NCBI GenBank assembly: GCA_016868095.1
Contig: VGHV01000034.1
Location: 1-13,012 of the forward strand
Source of the DNA: Betaproteobacteria bacterium
Lineage (GTDB): Bacteria; Pseudomonadota; Gammaproteobacteria; Burkholderiales; Burkholderiaceae_E
Reading direction: 5' to 3'
DNA length: 13,012 bases
The translations under genes were made by a program, and so were the position numbers. The notes beneath the pieces were generated by a model, which was not told where the DNA came from, did not search any database, and was given only the letters and a program-made list of their open reading frames with translations. Of the stretch, positions 7,318 to 13,012 are shown one piece after another (within the stretch, counting starts at the first letter, position 1; each line of letters starts with the position of its first letter).

Positions 7318-8295
7318 TTGAAGCGTTTCTTTGGTCTACTGCTCGGTCTTTTGTTGCTTTCGCAGCAAGAGGTTCGGGCAGGCTGCTCCAAGTTGGAGCC
7401 TGAATCGTTCAAATGGGTAAGCCTGCCTCGTTCTTGGACGGTCGATACATCTGTCGACCTTGATGAAATTAGTAAACATCGCACTGGCATTGTTGAGTTA
7501 GAAGTTGATGGGCTTAAGCAATATCTTCGCGTCGATGTCCCTAGCCAGCCAGTGGGATCATCCAACGCCGACGGAGGAATTTCCTCAATCATTGTGTTCG
7601 TTCAAGGCTGGGTCCCCCAGCAGAGTCGAAGTCTCTACCAAATGGGACTAGAGCCCGATAGTTACTACGGGCCAACTATTCAACGTCTCGCGCAATCGGG
7701 CTCAATCGTTATAAGCCCCTTTCTACGCGATCATGGGTTTTCCGCGTCCCATCAATCCGCGCAGGTTTTGGGCAACGATCCTGCAGCACTACAACGCGGC
7801 TATGTGCGGGACATCACGGCGATTTGGACTTATCGAACTTCGTTATTAAATTGGGTCAGTGGACAGAGGTTAGTTAGGCTTTCACCGAGCTATCGATTTG
7901 CAATCTTCGGACACTCAATGGGTGCGAACGCAGTGATGCAAACAATACTCTCAAGCTGCGTTCAAAGCGACACGGATTGAGTTGCTGTAGTCCTTTGGTC
8001 CGGAGGGTATGTTGAGCTTGATGCCATGCACCTAAGGCTGAATCAGGCTTTTGTTGTGTGGCTTGCGTACGGTGACAAGGACCGTTATGTAGACGTTCAT
8101 AAGCTAGGCAGACAGAGTAGGGTGCTTCGGGCTGCAGGGATCGAAGCATACGATGAGCCGCTTGCACAACGGGATCATGAACTTTCACTTACGGCATCGA
8201 AGCAGCTTGCAGCAGACGAAAAGGACGAGTACCAGAGGCTGTTCTTAAATAGAACAATCAAGTTTCTTCAAGATGGAATCTATCAATCAAACTAG
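7318..8295 (+). pseudogene. secreted alpha/beta hydrolase, interrupted by an in-frame TGA
   Basis: A single reading frame runs 7318-8295 with one stop, TGA at 7978-7980 (codon 221), and no frameshift. The start is probably TTG 7318, 15 bases after the receptor stop; it gives a clear signal peptide (MKRFFGLLLGLLLLSQQ, cleavage near VRA-GC), and no ATG occurs before codon 109. The first half has an oxyanion-side strand IIVFVQGW and the nucleophile elbow GHSMG (Ser200). After the stop, the same frame continues with the strand VVLWSGG, the acid region YGDKDRYVD (Asp253/Asp255) and the catalytic His in QRDHELS (His287). The truncated 220-aa product would thus lack two thirds of the catalytic triad. 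It would have been a periplasmic esterase, peptidase-like or dienelactone-hydrolase-like enzyme acting on the imported substrate. A recent nonsense mutation is likeliest; a sequencing error or readthrough is possible. The downstream half could not be expressed as a separate working enzyme. Confidence 0.8.
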
Positions 8296-8309
8296 CGGCT
8301 AAATCCACG

Positions 8310-9449
8310 ATGTCTAATGTCCAAATACTTACCACGCATGTTGGCTCCTTACCGCGACCCCAAGATGTGGTTGATCTCATTTTTAAGAAGGAGCGAGGTG
8401 AACCTTTCGATCAAGATGTCTTTGACCAGACGATGCGTGCTGCGGTTGACGATGTCATAGCGCGACAGGTCAAAGCTGGCATCGATATTGTTTCTGACGG
8501 TGAGATGAGTAAGATAAGTTATGCAACTTACATCAAAGATCGTTACACAGGTTTCGATGGTGATAGCCCCAGGCGAACACCGGCTGATTTGGAAGCGTTC
8601 CCAGGCTTTTTAACCAAGATCGGGCAGAGAGGGGGTACCCCAACCTACCGTAGGCCATGTTGTGTTGGCGCTATCTGCTTGAGAGACGATCGGCCACTGG
8701 CAATAGATCTTGCAAATTTAAAGAGTGCTCTGATCAAGCACAAAACCCGCAGGAGTTTCATGAACGCACCATCGCCGGGTGTTGTAGCGTTATTTCAACC
8801 GAATCAGTACTACGCAAGCGATGATTTGTATCTTGAGGCTCTCGGTGAAGCCCTACGTTCGGAGTATGAAGCTATCGTAGGAGCCGGTCTGATCCTTCAG
8901 ATTGACTCGCCAGATTTAGGGCTTGGGCGCCATATGATGTACAAAGACCTAGAAGAATCTGATTACCTCAGGCGGATCGAGAGGCACATCGAAATCCTTA
9001 ATCATGCACTTCGTAATGTACCTGCAGAACAAACACGGATGCATGTTTGTTGGGGAAACTATGAAGGGCCTCATCACAAGGATGTTCCCCTTCAGACAAT
9101 TCTCCCTGCAGTGCTTGGTGCAAAGCCAAATGGTCTTCTTTTTGAAACAGCAAATCCAAGGCATGGTCACGAGTGGGAAACAATACATGAGATGCGTGCA
9201 TTGATACCGGATACGAAGATTCTGATCCCTGGTGTCATCGACAGTACAACTAATTTCATTGAGCATCCGAGGCTCATTGCTCAGCGACTCAAGCGATTCA
9301 CTGATGTGGTGGGTCTTGAACGAGTGATTGCTGGCTCAGATTGCGGGTTTGGTACGTTTGCAGGTTTTGGAGTCGTTGATGCGGATATTGTTTTTGCGAA
9401 GTTTGAGGCCATGGTTGAGGGTGCGGCGTTAGCAAGTTCGGGTAAGTAA
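8310..9449 (+). CDS. MetE-like protein (cobalamin-independent methionine synthase II superfamily)
   Basis: This is a 379-aa single-barrel protein matching the C-terminal, zinc-binding half of MetE. The N terminus has THVGSLPRP (9-17) and VSDGEMSKISYATYI (61-75), followed by NAPSPGVVALFQPNQYY (152-168) and QIDSPDLGLGRH (197-208). The zinc ligands of the family are present: His245 and Cys247 in HVCWGN, Glu279 in FETANPRH and Cys345 in SDCGFG. Genuine MetE is about twice as long and carries an extra N-terminal barrel. Stand-alone homologues include archaeal core methionine synthases and epoxyalkane:coenzyme M transferases, and many occur in catabolic clusters with unknown roles. Its place 14 bases after the hydrolase and 8 before the MFS gene argues for a thiol-linked conversion of the locus's own substrate, not housekeeping methionine synthesis; that is inference. 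There is no signal peptide. The Shine-Dalgarno sequence is weak, so coupling to upstream translation is plausible. Confidence 0.85.
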   Translation: MSNVQILTTHVGSLPRPQDVVDLIFKKERGEPFDQDVFDQTMRAAVDDVIARQVKAGIDIVSDGEMSKISYATYIKDRYTGFDGDSPRRTPADLEAFPGFLTKIGQRGGTPTYRRPCCVGAICLRDDRPLAIDLANLKSALIKHKTRRSFMNAPSPGVVALFQPNQYYASDDLYLEALGEALRSEYEAIVGAGLILQIDSPDLGLGRHMMYKDLEESDYLRRIERHIEILNHALRNVPAEQTRMHVCWGNYEGPHHKDVPLQTILPAVLGAKPNGLLFETANPRHGHEWETIHEMRALIPDTKILIPGVIDSTTNFIEHPRLIAQRLKRFTDVVGLERVIAGSDCGFGTFAGFGVVDADIVFAKFEAMVEGAALASSGK

Positions 9450-9457
9450 GCACGATC

Positions 9458-10684
9458 ATGTCATCCCTGAGAGTGGATCGTGCTGAAGACCTGTCAAACA
9501 TACGGCGATGGTCAATGTTTGCAGCCATCATGCTTCCCTACGTTTTTTATGCGTTTGTCTGGAATACAGAAAACTTCCTCCGCCCATATATGGCTCAGTC
9601 ATTGGGCCTGAGTAAACCAGAGGTTGCTTCCTTCTACACCTTTCAGGGAGCAGGAGCACTACTTGGTGCGCTTCTTATTCCACAGCTGGCTGACCGGTGG
9701 AGTCGCCGCCTCGTTTTTGCGCTAGTGTCCGTTGGAATCGGAGTGGGTTCTCTAGGTATTGTCTTTGTTGATAGCTACCAAACCGCCATCATTCAACGCT
9801 TTGTAATGGGCGTTTTTCTTGGGGGTGTTTTTGGATGCGCTGTAAGCCTCTACATCGGCTACTTTCCACCGACGATGCGCGGCTTACTGGCTGGAATGGT
9901 TCAGTTGACATACAACGGAGGCGACGCACTTTTGTCCTGGATTGGGCGTCACTACGACGCTACGAATTGGCAGCAGGTACTGGTCATTGGCGGCGTTGGT
10001 GCGCTAACAGCCTCAGTGATCGTTTTGATAATCTTACCGCGAGACGATCGTTTCATTCCTTGGGGCGAAGTATCCGTTTTAAATCCATCGCAGAACCAAA
10101 AGCTGCCCTTAGCGCAACTCTTTGCAGAGGGTAGAACTTCGGTGACACTTAGGCTGGCACTCATGTGCGGCCTTAACTTTTTCGCCTTCCAGTCATTTAA
10201 TGGTTGGACAACAACGCTTTTACGCGAGCACCATCAGTTTTCGCCAGACATCATCGGAAAGCTGATGACCGTTATGCACATTGGTTCGATGAGCGGAGCA
10301 CTCGTTTGGGGTCTCATTGGAGATCGTTTTGGGAGGCGCGCTAATGCAGCTGGGTTTGTCATTGCATCGGTGCTGATTTTGATTTACCTGAATGCAGAGC
10401 CGTCATTTGTGGGTTATGCATTGATCGGGTTCGCGTACGGATTTTGCTTTGTATCGATGGGTGTTTGGGGTCCCTATTTTGCAGAACTGTATCCCCCACA
10501 TTTACGGGCGACTGCCGCCTCGATTTTCAATTGGGGGCGAATTGTTTCTCTAGTAGGCTCTTTGCTTTCAGGAGCAATAGCTGATGCTTTCGGACTCTCG
10601 ATTGCAATGGGGATGGGATCTTTGATGTTCTTTCTTGCGGCTTTAGTATGGCTCTCGTTACCAGAGACGCTCAAAAGAAATTAG
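9458..10684 (+). CDS. MFS transporter (aromatic-acid/organic-acid symporter-like)
   Basis: This is a 408-aa inner-membrane secondary transporter with about 12 hydrophobic segments. The family loop motif A appears twice, as LADRWSRR (78-84) after the second helix and GDRFGRR (288-294) in the second half, as expected from the internal duplication of MFS proteins. The sequence FAELYPPHLRATAASIFNWGR (about 341-361) is characteristic of the branch containing aromatic acid:H+ symporters (PcaK-like) and sugar or sialic acid porters. It starts 8 bases after the MetE-like gene and is the last gene of the plus-strand run. Its job is probably to carry the TonB receptor's substrate, or a hydrolysis product of it, across the inner membrane. 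Substrate identity cannot be read from sequence. Confidence 0.92.
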   Translation: MSSLRVDRAEDLSNIRRWSMFAAIMLPYVFYAFVWNTENFLRPYMAQSLGLSKPEVASFYTFQGAGALLGALLIPQLADRWSRRLVFALVSVGIGVGSLGIVFVDSYQTAIIQRFVMGVFLGGVFGCAVSLYIGYFPPTMRGLLAGMVQLTYNGGDALLSWIGRHYDATNWQQVLVIGGVGALTASVIVLIILPRDDRFIPWGEVSVLNPSQNQKLPLAQLFAEGRTSVTLRLALMCGLNFFAFQSFNGWTTTLLREHHQFSPDIIGKLMTVMHIGSMSGALVWGLIGDRFGRRANAAGFVIASVLILIYLNAEPSFVGYALIGFAYGFCFVSMGVWGPYFAELYPPHLRATAASIFNWGRIVSLVGSLLSGAIADAFGLSIAMGMGSLMFFLAALVWLSLPETLKRN

Positions 10685-11061
10685 AGCGAAGGGAACGAGC
10701 CTTGGAAACACCTTGACTTAGATACCCTGAGCATAGTTTGGAGAAAGGCCAGGGTTGTTTCTGGAGAATGAGGGCAAAGGAGGATATTAAGTAGCCCTCA
10801 TCGAGTATGACAGGTACCAAATCGAAAGTTCTCTTTGACGTCTACAAATAAGAACAGTAGTAACGGCCAATTTAAACCCATCTCGCGCGTAGTGCTGCGG
10901 CAGGTAGTGTCGTCACTGACGAGTTGCTGTAATACAAGTGTCCTTCAATCAGTTTCTTTTGGTCGGAAGCACTCATTTAGATAAGTCCGCAAGTGTCATC
11001 GGGGAAATTTCGATGAGGCTCAATGTCCAGTCCAGCAGGAACCTGACTCCGTTCGAGATGC
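10685..11061. other. gene-free stretch downstream of the MFS gene
   Basis: No convincing coding sequence is seen on either strand. The only structure is a hairpin at 10768-10801. A short minus-strand ORF entering this stretch from 11212 overlaps the sulfatase remnant in another frame and resembles nothing I recognise. Confidence 0.5.
10768..10801. terminator. 8-bp stem-loop, possible end of the MFS transcript
   Basis: ATGAGGGC (10768-10775) and GCCCTCAT (10794-10801) are perfect inverted repeats around an 18-base loop, 83 bases after the MFS stop. No U-tract follows, so it is not a canonical intrinsic terminator; it may be an RNA-stabilising or processing hairpin, or the mark of an eroded element. 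Confidence 0.35.
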
Positions 11062-11325
11062 TTAAAAGCTCGTCTTGGACGGTGGCGCTGGAAGGTAATC
11101 GTCGGGCGCGCCCGGTGGGATAGGCGGATGCGTTTTGAGCGTGGATTGGAACGCAAAGATCATCTTTCGGATGGGGCCACGTGCCCAACCCTGATCGGCG
11201 TTGACGTCGCATTCTTCCTTTGGGTCCTGCACCAGGTTGAAGAGGTAGGGTGTCTCCAGGTGCTTCACCCCGTCATTAGGTTCCACTTTCCATGAAAAGT
11301 GCATCTTCCAATCTCGCCATTTAGG
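11062..11325 (-). pseudogene. sulfatase (arylsulfatase A family) C-terminal remnant
   Basis: On the minus strand, an open frame from about 11325 down to the TAA at 11064-11062 encodes KWRDWKMHFSWK, then ETPYLFNLVQDPKEE and a proline-rich PPIPPGAPDDYLP end. This is the usual C-terminal end of type I sulfatases: a strand with DWK, then LYNL-x-x-DP-x-E, then a tail rich in Pro. Only about 85 residues of a protein normally near 450-550 aa are present. The catalytic N-terminal part (the C/S-x-P-S-R formylglycine site) is absent, and the similarity stops abruptly near 11325, so this is a dead fragment left by a deletion or recombination. By eye it is richer in G+C than the catabolic locus to its left. 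Confidence 0.65.
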
Positions 11326-11437
11326 TTGGCGCGAGGAAGCTGAGGGCGCGTGCGGGTGGGTGAGGGCGATAGAGGGTGTTAAAAGGGAAATAAATATGAA
11401 AACTCACTCGACATCGTTGCGCTTCTTCTCAGAAGTG

Positions 11438-11479
11438 GGCACGGACATCGGCACTTTCAGGTCAGTCGCATCAACCTCA
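11438..11479 (+). mobile_element. possible IS110-family transposase scrap
   Basis: The plus strand encodes SEVGTDIGTFRSVA, which resembles the conserved I-x-E-I/V-G-T-D-M-x-x-F-P-x-A segment near the C-terminal domain of IS110/IS116 transposases. Similarity covers only about 14 residues, and a stop follows within a few codons. The match is too short to be secure, but it sits between two other gene fragments, where IS debris would be expected. Confidence 0.25.
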
Positions 11480-11863
11480 TGAAGCCCTGACCCCGCTGCC
11501 AAATTGGTGATCAAGTGGGGTGCCGCGGCCTCGCGCAAAGGCCAACGCTTCTAGCAGCAGGTCGCGTTGCGCCCGGCTTCCGCCCAAGATCTCGTGGTTG
11601 GGCAACGCCTGTTCAAGCTCTAAAACCGCTACGCCCCAGCGTGACTGCGCAATGGCAAGAAAGCCGTGGCTCGCGTGCCTGATCAGGCGAGCCGTCGGAC
11701 CATCGATCTGCGCTAACCACTCGTCCAGTTCATGCGCTGCGCCAGCCATAGCAAGGCTCAGACACAGGTGAAAGTCCGCGAAGCGAATGCCAGGTTTGGC
11801 GAAGTACTTGCGGGAATGGGTAGAAAGCGCTGCCCACTGGGCGGGCGATACGTCGACGCCGCG
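11477..11863 (-). pseudogene. TPR-protein (TTC38-like) C-terminal remnant
   Basis: An open minus-strand frame between stops at 11866-11864 and just below 11477 encodes FAKPGIRFADFHLCLSLAMAG, then HELDEWL, RLIRHASHGFLAIAQSRWGVAV and ALPNHEILGGSRAQRDLLLEAL. The helix pairs and the phrase G-G-S-x-A-Q-R-D resemble the C-terminal repeats of tetratricopeptide-repeat protein 38-like bacterial proteins. Full members are about 400-450 aa and this holds about 110, with no proper start (the ATG at 11749 is internal to the similarity) and a nonsense-like end in GSGVRAS. It is a truncated remnant, oriented like the sulfatase remnant. Confidence 0.55.
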
Positions 11864-12068
11864 CTACACCACGCGCTGGGATGAGTTACCGGTGGTGAGA
11901 TAGTCTTAGGCTGACTGGACAGTGATTCATTGGCTTCTGTCCTAAGGGAGTTAGATTGCCGCTTTTGAGAAGCCTGGTGTTAGTTAAGGCTATGCGCAAT
12001 CTCCCAGGGCGTTACTTCACGGCTACGCGCTCGATTCAACTAAGTCGTTGAAAACAATAGAGAATTCT
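11864..12068. other. gene-free stretch between the TPR remnant and the tRNA fragment
   Basis: I see no gene, repeat or clear signal here. Both strands are closed by frequent stops. Confidence 0.45.
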
Positions 12069-12113
<45 letters not shown>

Positions 12114-12292
12114 CGAATCTAGCTCTAATAAATATTATATAAATCAATAACTTATATCAGAAAAGGTCGTTTATGTAATAAACTGTGTAATTGCCTACTC
12201 TACTTTTTCAACTCAAAACCCAATATTCGTGAGGCATGGTTTTGAGGCAGATTTCGCAATCTTGAGTATGCGATCCATAAACAAGGGTCTTG
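12114..12292. other. AT-rich stretch beside the tRNA fragment
   Basis: This stretch contains no gene. It is conspicuously richer in A+T than everything around it, especially 12120-12240, which is the kind of sequence often found just inside an att site. I see no integrase coding sequence here. Confidence 0.5.
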
Positions 12293-12403
12293 TCAACGGC
12301 CGATCTCAGTGATGAGGTCCTCGGGTTTGATGTTCCAGGGCATCAGCTGGTCATAGGCATCGGCGGTTTCCGCAAGCGGCAGCCGCTTGAGCACATAAGC
12401 ACG
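12293..12403 (-). mobile_element. IS66-like transposase C-terminal remnant
   Basis: Between stops at 12406-12404 and 12295-12293 the minus strand encodes AYVLKRLPLAETADAYDQLMPWN followed by IKPEDLITEIGR. The phrase V-L-x-R-L-P, a short spacer and L-L/M-P-W-N is the signature of the C-terminal element of IS66-family transposases. Only about 36 residues survive of a protein of about 500, with no start codon and no catalytic DDE residues, so it is dead debris. It fits the fragmentary nature of the surrounding region. Confidence 0.5.
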
Positions 12404-12656
12404 TTATACGATCGCGTAACGGGTCAAGTAGCGAAAGACGCTGCCCTTTCGGTGGCGCGGAGACGGGCGTCGTCGGCACGCAAAGCACAGTGTTCGATGG
12501 AAGCAACCAGGCCATCCGGCTCCTTACTTCTTCGCGCATCAATCTTGCCCAGCTTCAAAAACCAGTAATTTTCCAATAGACGGTAACCAATCGCTGAGTG
12601 GGACGAGCAGCAGCCATTGGTCTAGGGGTCAACCTCGGGTTTTCCTAAAAAAGATG
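12404..12656. other. stretch without a recognisable gene between the IS66 scrap and PPK2
   Basis: Short overlapping open frames exist on both strands at about 12350-12568. None resembles a family I know, and none has a convincing start. It is probably more eroded sequence. A run of six T on the minus strand lies just after the PPK2 stop (12649-12644), but no stem precedes it. Confidence 0.4.
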
Positions 12657-13012
12657 CTAGAAGTAGTCAGGAACGATGTTCTGGCTACTCATGGGTGGAC
12701 GTACGTAATCCGAGGGGATCTTTTTGCGTTTGCCAAACTTGATCTCGGGCAGCTTAACGGCGTGGTAGGGGACTTTCTGCAGCATATGGGAAATGCAGTT
12801 AAGCCTTGCACGTTCCTTGACATCGGCATTGACGACGTACCAGGGAGCATGCCGCGTGTCGGTGTGCATAAACATCGCGTCCTTAGCTTTGGAGTATTCC
12901 ACCCACTTATCGCGTGACTCTAAATCCATCGGACTAAGCTTCCAGCGCTTGAGCGGATTTTCGGCCCGCTCGCGAAAGCGCTCTTCCTGAATGTCATCGC
13001 TCACCGAGAACC
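12657..13012 (-). CDS. ppk2: polyphosphate kinase 2 (PPK2), C-terminal part, runs off the right edge
   Basis: The minus-strand frame is open from the window edge to the TAG at 12659-12657. It encodes the last 117 or so residues of a PPK2-family kinase, which transfers phosphate between polyphosphate and nucleoside diphosphates in the cytoplasm. Diagnostic segments in order are QEERFRERAENPLKRWKLSP, MDLESRDKW, the TDTRHAPWYVV strand, and KERARLNCISHMLQKVPY, followed by the family's usual C-terminal tail. PPK2 proteins of this class are about 260-300 aa, so the 5' half with the Walker A and B motifs lies beyond 13012. The visible part shows no frameshift or internal stop, so the gene is probably intact and may belong to the chromosome backbone or to the element at the tRNA fragment. 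Confidence 0.92.
   Translation of the reverse strand, partial: FSVSDDIQEERFRERAENPLKRWKLSPMDLESRDKWVEYSKAKDAMFMHTDTRHAPWYVVNADVKERARLNCISHMLQKVPYHAVKLPEIKFGKRKKIPSDYVRPPMSSQNIVPDYF

Noticed and set aside
7978..7980. TGA as a selenocysteine codon
   Set aside because: Position 221 is not a catalytic position in alpha/beta hydrolases, no known selenoprotein family fits, and I see no obvious stem-loop immediately after it. A nonsense mutation is simpler.
8633..8642. Palindrome GGGGTACCCC
   Set aside because: It lies inside the MetE-like coding sequence with normal codons on both sides and no partner copy.
8949..9266. Minus-strand ORF of 105 codons opposite the MetE-like gene
   Set aside because: It is a shadow of a well-supported gene; its composition is Cys/His/Met-rich and has no recognisable domain.
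10724..10755. Inverted repeat ACCCTG / CAGGGT as the operon terminator
   Set aside because: The arms are only 6 bases with a 20-base loop and there is no T-run; the hairpin at 10768-10801 is stronger.
10973..11212. Minus-strand 79-aa ORF with a hydrophobic C-terminal half
   Set aside because: It overlaps the sulfatase remnant in another frame and the rest resembles no family I know.
12351..12568. Short ORFs on both strands between the IS66 scrap and PPK2
   Set aside because: They overlap each other, lack ribosome binding sites and show no recognisable motif.

Overview
The window looks like a chromosomal segment of a Gram-negative proteobacterium that takes up organic nutrients through TonB-dependent receptors. 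The evidence is an outer-membrane TonB receptor, a LacI-type regulator, an MFS transporter and a class 2 polyphosphate kinase typical of Proteobacteria. Gamma- or Alphaproteobacteria (Xanthomonadales, Steroidobacter or sphingomonad-like) fit best, but I cannot fix the taxon from sequence alone.

Bases 40-10684 form one coherent accessory locus. A double-domain SnoaL/NTF2-like protein (minus strand) is divergent from a LacI-family regulator. The regulator is followed on the plus strand by a second double-domain SnoaL/NTF2-like protein and a two-domain cupin. After a 255-base regulatory gap come a TonB-dependent receptor, a secreted alpha/beta hydrolase interrupted by one in-frame TGA, a MetE-like (cobalamin-independent methionine synthase superfamily) protein and an MFS transporter. 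The reading I favour is a regulated uptake and catabolism locus: outer-membrane import, periplasmic hydrolysis, inner-membrane import, then cytoplasmic conversion by the cupin, the two NTF2-fold proteins and the MetE-like enzyme. The substrate is not identifiable.

Two regulatory signals support this. A perfect TTGCATA-GG-TATGCAA palindrome lies between the divergent first gene and lacI. A related TTGCA-N6-TGCAA site, embedded in four TTGCA-like repeats spaced 11, 10 and 11 bases, lies upstream of the TonB receptor. I infer that they are operators of the LacI protein encoded here.

Bases 10685-12656 contain no intact gene and read as a graveyard: a hairpin, the C-terminal end of a sulfatase, a possible IS110 scrap, a piece of a TPR protein, the 3' part of a tRNA-Met(CAT) ending in CCA (a likely integration-site remnant) beside an AT-rich stretch, and the C-terminal scrap of an IS66-like transposase. 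The right edge holds the 3' part of a PPK2 gene on the minus strand, which may be backbone. The region from 10685 onward therefore looks like the eroded border of one or more integrated elements.
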